Assembly (NCBI GenBank): GCA_037179515.1
Contig: JAXCGZ010021103.1
Location: forward strand, 16,556-80,555
DNA: 64,000 nt
Direction of reading: 5' to 3'
DNA from: Halocaridina rubra
Taxonomy: Eukaryota > Arthropoda > Malacostraca > Decapoda > Atyidae
Notes under the pieces: generated by a model
The model's database searches: none
What the model saw: only the letters and a program-made list of their open reading frames with translations
What the model was told of the DNA's origin: nothing
Translations under genes and position numbers: made by a program
Part shown: positions 14,485 to 25,320 of the stretch, one piece after another
Layout of the letters: every line of letters begins with the position of its first letter
Numbering within the stretch: the stretch's first letter is position 1

Positions 14485-15400
14485 TTTCTCTGTTTTGCAG
14501 AGACTTCACATGTTACTGAAATGACCCAAGCATCCACAACTTTTGCATTGTTTTGTCAGTTGCTGGAGACTTTGTCCTGTCACTGGTATAATGACCTGCC
14601 TTACCACACCTGAAACATGGTTTTGTATTTGTGGATTGCTTTCCCTCAGGTTTCCTTTGAACTATTGTGTTCTTTCCTTGTTGTCACTGCCGTTTACCAT
14701 ACTAGGAGGACACTTTATTGACCTGAGAATTATTTTGTGAACCCTCAATGGCTTGAGTTTGAGAGTTTGCTGCTTCCAGAATCCTAGCTTTGTCTAAAAC
14801 TTTATCTAATGTTAGGGTTTTTTCCTGAAGCAATTCTTTTCTAAGTTCATGTGAATTACAATTGACTATAACCTGATCTATTATGACATCCTCCTTGCAA
14901 TGAATCTCACAAGTAGAAGCTAACTCTTTCAACTTGATAATAAAAGCATAAACTGATTCACTTGCATCATGGGTGCACTAGCTAAATCTAAATCTCTCAT
15001 ATTTAAAATTAATTTTAGGAGCAAAATAAGCATTTAGGCAATTAACTGTTTATTAAAGTGTATTACCTGCATGTGTGAGGAGGGTTTTATGCACCTCCTG
15101 TACCTCTAGACCTGCTATATGGGGTAGTAGGGCATACATCTATTTATCCTTGGTGACTCCTATGGCTTTCAGGTAGATGTCAAATGAATCTATCCACTTA
15201 TTCCACCTCTGTGCAATAGTGGAAGGCTCTTTTCACATGAAAAACGCTCTGGGAACGGGTAGATCGAGCACCATGGTTGTGGTTAACTGCTGTGGGCTGG
15301 TTAACCACTCCTGTCAAAACTTGGTTGGTGCCAGATGTGCTGTCTCCTCTGCCTGGTGTCGTTACTACTTATCGCCACTGTTATGTTTCTTATCTATTCA
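14485..15400 (-). pseudogene. Gyp-1 gag with zinc knuckle remnant
   Basis: The minus strand encodes WNKWIDSFDIYLKAIGV and YALLPHIAGLEVQEV, typical of Gypsy capsid. FIIKLKELASTCEIHC and LTLDKVLDKARILEA follow, then a knuckle, CFRCGKAGHYTSDR (about 14570-14620), whose last Cys is replaced by Arg. Stops break the capsid part. The leader with the tRNA-Ser primer site lies just upstream. Confidence 0.75.
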
Positions 15401-15598
15401 AGATAAGTAGATGGTTGTCAAGCTCTATGAATATAATAGTGTATGATGTGTTGTCATTATAATACATATCCCATTCTCGTCGCCAGTGTTATGTTTCTTA
15501 CCTGTTCAAGATAAGAAGATGGTTGTAAAGCTCTATGAAGCTTTATAATTTTGTATGATGTGTAGTCAATATAATACATATCCCATTCTCGTCGTTAA
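15367..15598 (-). repeat. Gyp-1 leader, tandem copies of about 105 bp
   Basis: A unit holding the ATAACA end of the LTR, the primer site and about 90 bases of leader is repeated. The + strand blocks TGTTATGTTTCTTA with GATAAG-AGATGGTTGT occur from about 15378 and 15487, and a third primer-site-like block lies at 15580-15597. This duplication lies between the LTR and gag. Confidence 0.7.
15468..15485 (-). promoter_or_regulatory. Gyp-1 primer binding site (tRNA-Ser)
   Basis: On the minus strand TGGCGACGAGAATGGGAT matches, with one mismatch, the reverse complement of the 3' end of arthropod tRNA-Ser(GCT) plus CCA, as I recall it. It would prime minus-strand DNA synthesis. Eroded copies of the same site lie at 15580-15597 and around 15367-15375. 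Confidence 0.7.
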
Positions 15599-15838
15599 TG
15601 TTATAGAGATGAAGTGGGGTGGATATGCATACACAACTATACTGTAACTGCTTTTATTTCTTTACGCCATATGTAGAAGAGTATAAATTCTAAAACTAAA
15701 CATATACACAATAATAACATGAAAACAATTAATTTTACTAGATTATACTGAAACACTTGTAAAAAGACTCGAAACCCTTATATGAAAGGTCAAAACATAC
15801 TATTTATGGTTGTCAAATGTAAATAATAGAAAACACTT
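15599..15838 (-). repeat. Gyp-1 probable 5' LTR
   Basis: On the minus strand this stretch begins TGTTTTCTATT and ends CTATAACA, directly before the primer-site copy. It holds an AATAAA signal in the second half. No 3' partner is in the window, so the outer limit, where it meets Gyp-2a gag at about 15840, is inferred. Confidence 0.45.
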
Positions 15839-15844
15839 TCTGGG

Positions 15845-16400
15845 TGTGCTATGTGATTGACCCAGTGAAGTCTGACTACAAGACTCTTAAGGAATCGGTT
15901 ATCAAATTCTTTGAGAAAACAAATTAGATAGGTTATTGAAGACAACTAATATATCAGGTAGGCCCTCTACTTATTTGCAAGTGATGATTACCACAACATC
16001 TAGAATAGGGGGTACTGACGATATCATAAGTTACAAATTTTTACAAGCTTTGCCGCCAACTATTTCACCTGTGATAGCCTCTGAAAAAGAGTAAAATTTT
16101 TCAGTTATACAAATTGGCTGACGATTTGTTGCCATATTTTAGTAAATCTTCTGTAATGGCTGTTCAGCAAGCAAATCCTGTACAACGAATTGTTCCAAAT
16201 ATGGGTAAAACAAATTACAATTCCATTCCTATTGGTGTACACACATTTAGTAAGGACCAGCGCCCAAAAGTGTGTAGGGGATATATTTATTTATCTGATC
16301 TTGCCAAAACTTGCTTAACCATGGTGTAAATTGCAGGAAAAAATAAATTGTGCAGTGCTATCTAATTCCAGATAGCCAACCCCTTCTTTGGAAAACTAGA
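15845..16400 (+). pseudogene. Gyp-2a gag fragment
   Basis: The frames match Gyp-2b gag at 54460-55260: VIDPVKSDYKTLKES with FFEKTN, then KLADDLLPYFSKSS, NPVQRIVPNMGK and FSKDQRPKVCRGYIYLSD. The C-x-x-H-type Cys cluster usual at the end of this gag is eroded. The 5' part is missing where the Gyp-1 LTR begins. Stops and frameshifts are present. Confidence 0.75.
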
Positions 16401-16439
16401 GGGGTGGGTTGCCAATTTTGCTCCAGCAGACCCACCATT

Positions 16440-16806
16440 TTTAGAAATTGCTGCTCAACTTGGAGCTACAAAGTTTAACTTTATAATTGATACTGGTGAT
16501 AGCATGTCAATAGTTCCCTTTGAATATGTAAATGGAATTGTAATAGAACCCTCACCTATTTCAATATCTTCTTGCACTGTGAAAGGTATAAAATGTTATG
16601 GTCAAGCAATACTAGAATTTCAAATTCCTAGCTTAAGGCATTCATTCATGTGGACTTTTATTATCGCTGATGCAGTACATCCTTTGCTTGGTTTTGATTT
16701 TCTTGAAAATTCTGGTCTTTCCATTGATTGTAAAATGAGACTAATTATTAACAGTACTACAGAAAGAAACGTCAATGTCCATTTGTCTTTTTCATCTTTA
16801 ATGTAG
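16440..16806 (+). pseudogene. Gyp-2a aspartic protease
   Basis: The frame gives FIIDTGDSMSIVPFEYV, where the active-site D-T-G is followed by Asp instead of the Ala seen in Gyp-2b. HPLLGFDFLENSGLSID follows, the L-L-G-x-D-F-L block typical of these retropepsins. It is open from 16504 to the TAG at 16806. It sits between gag and RT as expected. Confidence 0.8.
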
Positions 16807-16849
16807 TTATTAATGAAGTCCAGATCCCTCCAAGCATTGATTTATTGCT

Positions 16850-18185
16850 GAATAAGTATTCAAATTTTACCTCTGCTCATGATAAGAAAGATGCAGACTA
16901 TTGTGAAGTGCAACATAGAATAGAAACAGGTAGTAACCCTCCAGTATTTGCAAAGACACATTAGCTAAGTGACGAAAAACTTAAGGCTGGTAAAAAAGGA
17001 TTCCGTGCACTCCAAAGCTTGGGCATCATTGTCCCATATGAAAGTGAGTGGAGTTCTCCTTTACACCTAGTTCCTATGACTAATGGTGAATACCATCCTT
17101 GTGGTGATTATAAGGCACTAAACTCCTTGACGAAAATAGACCGATACCCTATACCCAATATTAATTATTTCATCCTAACTTGCAAATAAAATTTGTTTCT
17201 CAAAGATTGAGTTATATTCGGCCTATCATCAGATTAAGGCACACCCAAACAATGTCCCAAAAACAGCTATAACTACCCCTTTTGGTTTATTTGAGATTCA
17301 TTATATGCCTCTTTGGCCTCCATAATACAGCCACAGCTTTTCAAAGAGTAATGGGCAAGATATTCTTGAATGTAATGTGTATATTTGAATACGTGGATGA
17401 TATATTGCTATTTTCAGATAATGAAGAAGCCCATTTAAGGGATCTTGATAGAGTATTTGAAATCCTTAATAAGTGCAATCTTTAGGTTTATTTGAATAAA
17501 TGTGTATTTTATATTAAAGAATTTGACTTTTAAGGATTCAGTGTTAGTGCTAATGGTCTTCGCCCTACATCAAATAAGATTTATGAACTGTCAGAATTTT
17601 CTTACCCACCTGATTCAAAGAGGTAGCACTGCTTTTTAAGCATGATAGGTTTTAATAGGAGATTAGTTCCTAAATTTACCTCAAGTGTCTTACCTTTAAC
17701 AGAATGTATAAGACTGAAGCCAAATCACAATTCATTAGCATTAACTGAAGTGGAAAAGCAGTCTTTTGAAGAAATTAAGGGCATACCCATTTCAGTTAGT
17801 AACTGATAGTAGTAAATATGCTGTAGGAGCTGCACTCCATCAAATGGTTAATGAGCAACCTATACCTTTGGGATTTTTCTCAAAGAAACTTTCATAATCA
17901 CAAAGAAAATATTCTACATTTGATAGGGAGCTTCTCACCTCTTATGGAGCAGTATTACATTTCCGTCCTTAAATTGAAGGCCATTATATATCATTGTTAA
18001 CAGACCATAAACCACTTTGCAGTGCTTTTAAAAGTATTAAACCAGCTCAGTCTGATAGACAAAAAAGGCATTTATGTATCTTAACCAAATATCTTGCTGT
18101 TGTTAGTTATATAAGAGGTTAACTGCCTTTTGCGACCTGCTAACGCAGTTATGTTAGATGCTTGTGACTTACCTGAAATTGCAAA
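16850..18185 (+). pseudogene. Gyp-2a RT and RNase H, broken
   Basis: RT motifs are GSNPPVFAKTH, LGIIVPYESEWSSPLHLV, YHPCGDYKALNS, ATAFQRVMGKIF and an intact catalytic EYVDDILLFSDNEEAHL (about 17388-17440). The RNase H part reads YSTFDRELLTSYGAVLHF and LLTDHKPLCSAFKSI. Several stops and frameshifts (for example in the thumb around 17490-17640) break it. Gyp-2b is its close relative. Confidence 0.85.
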
Positions 18186-18189
18186 AGTT

Positions 18190-18851
18190 TAATTTCTAGA
18201 TGAAGAGACCCAAGCATAATCTGATAGGTTAAGACCTTTCCTATTACTTAATGGAGAAAAGAAAGTATTATGTGATACATCTACACCATTTCCTAGACCT
18301 TTTATGCCAGAAGCTGTACATATGTCAATTTTTAATAGCCTACATTGCTTGTCTCCCCATTTTATAAAGTCAACCCCGGAATTGGTAAAATCTAGGTATT
18401 TTGGGCCTGACATGGTCCGATCCATCAGAAAATGGTGTAGAGAGTGCTTGTCTTTTCAACAGTCAAAGATTCACCGTCATACTAAGAGTGCTATAGGTAT
18501 CTTTGACTTACCTTCTTCACGTTTTCAAACAGTACATCTTGATATCGTAGGTTCCCTTCCTACAGTTCAGAATCCTTCAGACCCATATATTGGTTCATAT
18601 GATATATATTGACGTGCATTGATTGAGCCACTCTTTGGATGGAAGTACAACCATTGGCAGATATCACTGCACAGACTGTAGCGCAAGCTTTCATTAATGC
18701 ATGGATATCACGATTTGGAGTTCCTCTCCATGTTATTACTGATTGTGGTTCTCAGTTTGAGAGTGAAATGTTTCAAGAACTCTCATCAGTTGTAGGATTT
18801 CATAAGTTAAGAACAACCACTTATCATCCCCAATGATATGGAGTGATAGAG
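18190..18851 (+). pseudogene. Gyp-2a integrase, 5' part
   Basis: The zinc domain shows SIFNSLHCLSPHFIKS and KWCRECLSFQQSK. The catalytic core has VHLDIVGSLPTVQNP (first Asp) and, in another frame, FGVPLHVITDCGSQFESEMF (second Asp) and TTTYHPQ. At 18851 the reading is interrupted by Gyp-4; the remainder is at 25952-26597. In-frame stops are present. Confidence 0.85.
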
Positions 18852-19382
18852 TATTGAGTTATAAGTCTTGTAATTTTAAGCTCTGGGTAAAATAAAATAT
18901 ATAATAGAACCTGAGCTTATTCTTAAAGCTGATATAAACAAAAAAGTCACTCATCCGGGAATCAACAATAGACGCTTCAAGTATAAGTACTTGAACATCA
19001 CAATGAGAGAATTAAACTCTATTTAACAGCCAAATAAGCACATTACATACGTAAAAACATGAATCATTTTATTATCCCAAACGGGACTTGAACCTAGGAC
19101 TTATGATTACTAAGTCAAGGCGCTACCAACTACACCACAGACGGTTAAAAGGAATCAGACCTTATAGCTTATATCTGCTATACTTAGGAATGAATGCATT
19201 CTATCAGAATGTAACTTTGACCCTTTATAATGTATGCTTATTTTGTTTATTTAGTAGATCATAGAGAATTGATGGAAACAAGCATAAATCAATTAATATT
19301 AAAAATAAATGCAAACAAATAGGAAATAAATCAGAATATATAATAAGAAACGATAATAAATAACTATACCTAAACTCTCACA
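18852..19382 (-). repeat. Gyp-4 3' LTR
   Basis: It matches the 25586-25946 LTR apart from a 184-bp SINE-T at 19028-19211. The inner edge TGTGAGAG follows a polypurine tract. The pair differ by scattered substitutions and small indels, so the insertion is not recent. Confidence 0.85.
19028..19211 (-). mobile_element. SINE-T, single dispersed copy
   Basis: On the minus strand it starts with the inverted repeat CATTC-TGATA-GAATG. It carries the A box region and the tRNA-like GACTTAGTAATCATAAGTC hairpin, with a nearly intact B box (GGTTCAAGTCC). It is absent from the partner LTR and is flanked by TAAC (19024-19027 and 19212-19215). This shows that the tandem unit at 6285-7637 belongs to a mobile family. 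Confidence 0.8.
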
Positions 19383-19394
19383 TTTCCTTTTCCC
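19383..19394 (-). promoter_or_regulatory. Gyp-4 polypurine tract
   Basis: On the minus strand GGGAAAAGGAAA lies immediately before the TGTGAGAG start of the 3' LTR. This is the position and composition of the plus-strand DNA primer of LTR retrotransposons. Confidence 0.75.
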
Positions 19395-19523
19395 ATAAAA
19401 TAAAAATAAACTTCCATTTTCAAAATATTCAAGTGGTTATAATTATAATACTAAATAACTTTGAATATTGTGGTTTTGTGGAGACAATAGTTTTCGGTTA
19501 TGATTTTGCATAATTTGGATCTG

Positions 19524-19867
19524 GTAACACTGTTTGGCAACACTGTGAACGGGATGTTGTTTAAAGTTTTCGGCAGACGTTCAGGATGAAGAGCAGTGCT
19601 TGTGATGTTGTCGAGTTGGTTGAGTTGTGTAATGGATTTGCTTTATTGGTTGAGTTGTGAGACGGAATTGCTTTATTATTGAGTTGTGAAGGTTTAGCGG
19701 GAGCTCCCAGTGTGGGTGTTGATTTTCCTTTGTATGTGGTAGTTTGGAGAAGGAGGGCAAGTAATCAGTTTTGGACAGTTGTGAGTGGACTATTAACTTC
19801 CAACACGTATAGGTGGAGTTAAATTGAGGTAAGTGATATAAACTATATTTTTCTATCTCAACCACAA
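19524..19867 (+). repeat. Gyp-3 5' LTR
   Basis: It starts GTAACACTG and ends near ACCACAA, and aligns along its length with 23711-24051. Shared landmarks include GAACGGGATGTTGTTTA and GAAGAGCAGTGCTTGTGATG. The gag ATG follows within about 30 bases, so the leader is very short and no primer site is obvious. Confidence 0.75.
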
Positions 19868-19893
19868 GCTCTCCAGGTCATCTAAAAACCACT

Positions 19894-20696
19894 ATGTCTG
19901 GAAAAGGCAAATTGTATGGTGAAATGATGAAATCATTTGATGGCCAAGGAGATGTGGTTACCTGGCTAAAAGAGGCCTAGTTGGGGGCGAGATTAGTTGA
20001 AGTTAAGGATTTAGCCAGAGTTATACCTTTGTACCTGGAAGGAGATGCTTTGGCTCTGTATCTCGAAATGAGTGATGATGATCAGTCAGATGCCAAGAAG
20101 ATCGAGAGCAGCTTGAAGTTGGCCATCTCACTAGGGACGTTCAAGGCCTATGGAACGCTTAGGAAGACACTGGACAGGTGAGCAAGTGGATGTTTTTGCA
20201 AATGAGATCAGGTGATTAGTAGGACTGGCAGGATTGAAGGGAGAAGGTGTGGAGTGGGCCATAAAGCTGGCATTTGTGACTGGTTTCCCACATGAGATCT
20301 CCATGGAACTTCAGCAGACAAAGGATCTTGAAACAGTAGATATGACTGAGCCAATTGCATGAGCTAGAGTGCTAACATCAGGTAGTGAGGGTCAAGAAGT
20401 TGCAGCAGTTGTGGCCAGAGGACCTTCACTGATGGTGCAGCAGCTAAGGTCCCAGTTACCAGGGGTCTCGCCATCACAAGGCCAGCAAGGAGGCAGGAAA
20501 GGAGAAAGGAAGATGTTCAAGGTCGCTGTTACAGGTGTGGTGGACCTCATATGGCAAGAGAGTGCAAGGAGCCACGACCACCCTTAATGTGCTTCGAGTG
20601 TGGAAAAGGTCATATTGCAAGCCACTGCGAGCAGGGAAATGGGCAAGGGGGAGCTGCTGCACCGGAAGCTACCCCCTCAGACAACTAAAGGCGTTT
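19894..20696 (+). pseudogene. Gyp-3 gag with two zinc knuckles
   Basis: It starts MSGKGKLYGEMMKSFDGQGD, with VIPLYLEGDALALYLEM in the capsid. The end carries two knuckles: CYRCGGPHMARECKE and CFECGKGHIASHCEQG (about 20533-20640), the latter with C-x2-C-x3-H-x4-C spacing. Stops at about 19978 and 20179 and later frameshifts break it. The knuckles would bind the element's RNA during packaging. Confidence 0.8.
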
Positions 20697-20699
20697 CCC

Positions 20700-21057
20700 T
20701 CTTCATTGCCAGTGATCAGTGTTAGCATGGGATTAAGAAAGGTGAGGTCACTTATTGATTCAGGTTGTTCCATTAGTGTGTGCTTCTCAGTTGGTGGGGA
20801 AATGCACAGCGAAGGTAGTAGGGTTTGTAGCGATGGATGGAAGACATATTGAATGTGAAGGCAGTAAAGAGATAGAGCTGACAGTGCAAGGAATACACCT
20901 GAGAACTTCAACAATTGTAATTGCTAAGGTGATAGCTGGCATAGATGTAGTAATGGAAATGGATATGATTAACAGACCGGGTGGTGTGAATATTCATGAT
21001 GGATTTACAGTTTTTGGCAATGTGCCGGTACCAGTGAACATTTTGCAAGTAGCGTGA
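20700..21057 (+). pseudogene. Gyp-3 protease
   Basis: In one frame VRSLIDSGCSISVCF shows the active-site Asp-Ser-Gly. After a frame change, ASQLVGKCTAKVVGF and IAGIDVVMEMDMI follow, the latter resembling the I-G-x-D-x block of these proteases. It ends with the TGA at 21055-21057. Confidence 0.7.
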
Positions 21058-21159
21058 GGCAGGAAAAGGTGTGCAGTGACAGTTGTGAATGCAGGGCTGG
21101 AAAGGGTGGCAGGAAAAGTGAAATCAAGAAAGATAGGAAGTTGATAGGAGAGCTAGCCA

Positions 21160-21897
21160 CAGAACAAAAGGCCAGTCTGTGCAAGATCGTGGACAAGGAT
21201 TTCATTGCAGAGTTTGACGGTGCTAAGTGGGTGGTAGAGTGGTATTTGAAAGAGGGGCTGCCGGTGTTAAATAACAAGGTGGGCTGCTATGACAGTGCAA
21301 TGAGAAAGCATATTAGGAAAGAATATGACCAATAGGTGGAGAGATGGAGAGGTGGAATGATGAAGGTATACTGGTACCATGGGGGACGGAAGTAGAATGT
21401 GGAGTGCTACCATTGATGGCTGTGGTTCGTCCAAACAAGAATAAAGTTCAGCCAGTACTGGACTACCGCGAACTTAACCAATGCGTTATGTTTCACACTG
21501 GAGATGACACTACTGATGCTTGCGGTGAGACATTGAGGGAGTGGAGGCAGATGAATGGGGCCTCTGTTATAGTTGATCTGAAGTCAGCTTACCTGCAAGT
21601 CCACGTTGCAGAGAAGAGAAGCTGTGGAAGTGCCAACTTGTGAAGTATGGAGGAAGGACATATTGCCTAACAAGGCTGGGCTTCGGACTAAGTTCAGCAC
21701 CAAGAATCATGACCAAGATCATCAAGACAGAATTGAGCAAGAGGAATGGAATGGAAGCAGCCACAAACTTGTGTATAGACAATATACTGGTAGAAGAGAC
21801 CAAGGCTAGTGTATCGGAAGTTGTGGAGCAGCTGCGCCTGTATGGGCTGGCTACGAAACCACCTGAACCACTAGAAGGGGGAACTGTTTTGGTCTGA
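21160..21897 (+). pseudogene. Gyp-3 reverse transcriptase
   Basis: Readings include DFIAEFDGAKWVVEW, WNDEGILVPWG and MAVVRPNKNKVQPVLDYREL, the latter with the conserved D-Y-R-x-L-N-x block. DLKSAYLQVHV follows and, after a frameshift near 21610, KYGGRTYCLTRLGFGLSSAP. The catalytic block reads LCIDNILVEE, with Asn replacing the second Asp of Y-x-D-D. Stops occur at about 21333 and 21641. It is inactive. Confidence 0.8.
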
Positions 21898-22600
21898 GAT
21901 TGGAAAGAGGAAAGAATGGTGAGCTCGTTTTCTGTAGGGGTAATGAGATTCCGGAAGTGCAGCAAGACTTAAGTAGGAGAGAGCTGTTTTCTCTGTGTGG
22001 AATATTGGTGGGCCATTATCCTGTGGCAGGTTGGTTACGGGTAGCTTGTAGTTACATAAAGAGGAGAGCAGAGGGCATCAGATGGGAAGACAAGGTTGGG
22101 CAGCAAAGGATTGAGATGCTGCAAGAGATTATAAAGAGAGTGAAACAAGAGGACCTAGTGAGAGGGACATGGTATGCCCCGAAGGCAGGTAAGGGTGTCA
22201 TGTGGTGCAAAGCGAGCACTATTGTCACAGGAGTAATCTTAGAGATTGACAATGAGACTGTGGAGGATGTTGCATGGTTGAAGAAGAAAGAGGAAAATAA
22301 CCATATCAAAGCAGTTGAGTTGGATACTGTAATGAAAGGAGTCAATCTAGCTATGAAGTGGGGACTGTGAGATGTTGAGGTGAAGACGGACTCGGCTACA
22401 GTATTTAGTAGGTTGAAGTTGACTGTAACAGCAGAGCACAGGATTTGGACAAAGGGAGCCTCGGAAATGATAGTTAAGCACCACCTGGGAACCTTGCAAG
22501 AGCTGATAGAGGAGTTTGGAATGGAGTTGCGCCTATATTTTGTGCTGTCGGAGAAGAGCAAGGCAGATGTGTTAACTAGAGTGAGGAAGGCCTGGTTAGG
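21898..22600 (+). pseudogene. Gyp-3 thumb and RNase H region
   Basis: QDLSRRELFSLCGILVGHYP and GWLRVACSYIKRRAEG mark the thumb and connection. VIVTG-like GVILEIDNETVEDVAWL and, after a TGA at 22368-22370, VKTDSATVFSRLKLTVTA resemble the RNase H domain with its central D-S-A block. WTKGASEMIVKHHLG and SEKSKADVLTRVRKAW follow, matching Gyp-5 at the right edge of the window. Confidence 0.7.
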
Positions 22601-23560
22601 AGTTCCAGATGAAATGTCAGAAGAGGCCAAAATATATTGTGCAGGAGAGCCAGGTGTGGAGGACTTACATCAAATGCATCACATGGAAGTCAATTCGACT
22701 CTGTTTGTAGCAAGGAAGGTTGATCCAGGAGTCACAAGAGACAAGATCCGTCAAGTAGTTAGGCAATGCGACAAGTCCCAGTCGATCAATCCTCTGCTAG
22801 TTGCGCATGAGGCTGGGGAATTTAGAGTGGAAGACAACTGGAAGAGATTGGTGGTTGATGTAACACACTACAGACAAGGTTTGTATTTACCTATGGTTGA
22901 CTGCAGACCAGGCAGAGTGGCCATTTGGAGAGAGCTAAGAGCAGAAAATGGAGAGGAAATTGCAGGAGTGTTGAATGGATTGTTTTTAGAAAGTGGGCCT
23001 GCTGATGAAGTATTAGTAGACAACAGTACAGCCTTTAGATCACAGGCTTTGAAGGAGATGCTTGACAAATGGACTATCAACCGCAATTTTAGAGCTGTAT
23101 ATCGGCCTAGTGGGAATGGAATTGTGAAGCTACATCATCAAACATTCAAGACCATGGCAGAGAGGGCTCAGGTGTTGCCATTGGAAGAAGTCTTCTGGTA
23201 TAATATATCCCCTAGATAGGGTCAGGATGAAAGAACTGTACCACAGAAAGCTGTCTTCAAGCATGAATGGTGACATCCAAGCAAGGTACCAAAGACGGAT
23301 AAAGGAGACGAAGGGGTATGCTATATCAAGAGTGGAGATGAGGTGTGGATAAAGCCGCCAAACTCAATATACACGTTGCAATGGGGAAGGGGTACTGTGA
23401 CCAATGCGCATTTCTGAAATAATGTCTTAGTGGATGGGATGCCTCGGCACATTCTGGATATTAGGAGAGGGCTGGACTCATCTACTGAGGACGAAGGGCC
23501 AGTTGAAGTACAGGAGAATGAAGTTCCCCGGCGGCCGAACTGAGAAAGACGACAACCGGT
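22600..23560 (+). pseudogene. Gyp-3 integrase with catalytic Glu lost
   Basis: The zinc domain is HHMEVNSTLFVARKV with QCDKSQS, where the final Cys pair is reduced to one. The core has VDVTHYRQGLYL (first Asp) and VDNSTAFRSQALKEML (second Asp). RPSGNGIVKLHHQTFK has Lys where Gyp-5 keeps the catalytic Glu (GNGIVERHH). A stop occurs at 23217-23219; the C-terminal part continues with IKPPNSIYTLQWGRG and VDGMPRHILDI. It would join element DNA to the target. Confidence 0.82.
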
Positions 23561-23710
23561 GTGGATGAGAAAATATGTGGAGGAATTATTGAGCAGAGAG
23601 GAGTGCTGAGAGATGGCTGGCCATCTCTTGGTGGGGGGAGCTGGTGGCACTCTTAGTAATCTTAATATCAAAGGGGCATGCAGTTTCGGGGAGACAGTAC
23701 TTCCCAAAAA

Positions 23711-24051
23711 GTAACACTTTTTGGGAACACTGAACGGGATGTTGTTTACAGTTTTCGGCGGACGTTCGGGGATGAAGAGCAGTGCTTGTGATGTTGTCGA
23801 GTCGGTTGAGTTGTATGATGGATTTGCTTTATTGGTTGAGTTGTGAGACGTAAGTGCTTTGTTACTGAGGTTGGAGATTTAGCAGGAACTCCCAGTGTAG
23901 GTGTTGATTTCTTTTGCATGTGGTGGTTTGGAGAAGAGGGGAAGGAAATCTGGTTTTGGCCACCTGTGAGTGGACTTTTAACTTCCAACATGTGCAGGCG
24001 GAGTTAAGTTGAGGTAAGTGATATATATTATTTTTTCTATCTCGACCACAA
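23711..24051 (+). repeat. Gyp-3 3' LTR
   Basis: It aligns with 19524-19867. The start reads GTAACACTTTTTGGGAACAC and the end CTCGACCACAA. The two LTRs differ at many positions, including indels, so the insertion is old. Confidence 0.75.
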
Positions 24052-24064
24052 ATATATACCTACT

Positions 24065-24994
24065 TTATAAATCTAGCCGCTCTGGCGGTTTTATAGTTCT
24101 ACCAAACCTATAAAGGGGTACTGGTTCTGGCACTGTCATGGGAGCATGCATGGAGTTTTCAGAACTCTCAACCATGCTATTAGGATTTATAACATTGCTC
24201 TCTGGTTCATTAACTATATCAAAATTTGATGTAAGACTAGTTGGAATAGAAGTCAAAATTGGCTTACAAGTACCACCATAATTCCGATTATTAATGGGAA
24301 AAATATATTCTTCTACACTAGGAGTAAATCTAGGCATAAGTTGGTCTGAATGTCTTTTCCAAACTATATTGCCAAATTTTTTAAGCTGTACTTTGTAGTT
24401 ACCAACACCAAGTACTTCTGAGATTTTACCTTTTAACCAAGGCTTACCCTGACCATAATTTTTGACTAAAACTGCATCAACTACATTATATTCTGATTTT
24501 TCAAATTTACATTCTTTCTGCAGAGCCTTCTCCCTTTTTTCTTGAGGTTTATTTTTTTTCTACAATTCCCCATAAATTACAGTTAAACATCATATCAGAT
24601 GGAACCTTCCAAGTGGAGGAATGTACAGCTCTACTATTATTATACAATAACCTACATACTCTGGTATTAATATCCCCATCAGTAAATTTGCTAAGATCCT
24701 CTTTGAAAGTTTTTACTGCCCTTTCAGCTAAGCCGTTAGAAGAAGGTTTATAAGGAGCGGGTGTAATGTGTTTAATGCCATTCTTCCTTAGGAAAAACTC
24801 CATCTCCTCAGACACAAAATAAGGGACATTGACAGAAATCATTATTTCTGGCAGTCCAAAATTACAAATCTCTGCCTTAACTTAGCAACAGTTACTGCTG
24901 ATGTGGTAGATCTAGTGACATGAGCATCCAAAAATTTTGTGTGGGAAACTACAATTATCAAAATAGAAGAGTCACCAATTGGACCAGCATAGTC
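24065..24994 (-). pseudogene. Gyp-4 integrase core and C terminus
   Basis: From the high end, YIDYAGPIGDSSILIIV (first Asp) and FLDAHVTRSTTSAVTVAKL are followed by PYFVSEEMEFFLRKNGIKH. SSNGLAERAVKTFKEDL carries the catalytic Glu. TWKVPSDMMFNCNLWGIV closes the core, and the C-terminal tail ends with FGRTIKPPERLDL at 24065. Frameshifts near 24842 and 24540 break it. The part upstream is gag, not RT, so most of pol has been deleted. Confidence 0.82.
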
Positions 24995-25320
24995 TATATA
25001 TAACCTACACCAAGGTTCTCAGTTTCTGGCCAGGAACTCAACTTTAAGCTTCTATGATAAGAAGGCTTGAAAATAACATGACCATCCAAAATCTCTACTA
25101 AATCAGAAAAATTCTTAGGATGAAGTAAATCTAGGGCACACAGACTAGCTAGAGTGTTATATACTTTCCTAGAGAAACAAGCAAGCAATTTTTCTTTTTA
25201 GCGCTTTCATATATACCACTTTGTGCAAAATGTGCCTCAAGCATGGACATCCACACATCAAAGTTCATTAGTTTGGGATTAAAAGGCTAAAATTTTTGCA
25301 TTGGTGCTAGCCATGGTTAG
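24994..25320 (-). pseudogene. Gyp-4 gag fragment fused to integrase
   Basis: The open part encodes CFSRKVYNTLASLCALDLLH and ILDGHVIFKPSYHRSLKL, a Gypsy capsid segment. It then runs directly into WPETENP-W, which is the usual start of an integrase core. Nothing of nucleocapsid, protease, RT or RNase H lies between, so about 3 kb is missing compared with a full Gypsy. Confidence 0.75.

Larger units (their letters stand above)
19524..24051 (+). mobile_element. Gyp-3: plus-strand Gypsy inside Gyp-4
   Basis: Direct repeats at 19524-19867 and 23711-24051 bound gag, protease, RT, RNase H and integrase readings in the usual Gypsy order. The host element Gyp-4 continues on both sides. The Pol motifs (LGFGLSSAPRIM, CIDNILVEE, GNGIV in integrase) define a lineage different from Gyp-1 and Gyp-2 but shared with Gyp-5. 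I could not define the exact termini or target duplication. Many stops and frameshifts are present. Confidence 0.8.

Noticed and set aside
22052..22630. 192-codon minus-strand open frame
   Set aside because: Antisense shadow of the Gyp-3 RNase H and integrase region; no motifs of its own.
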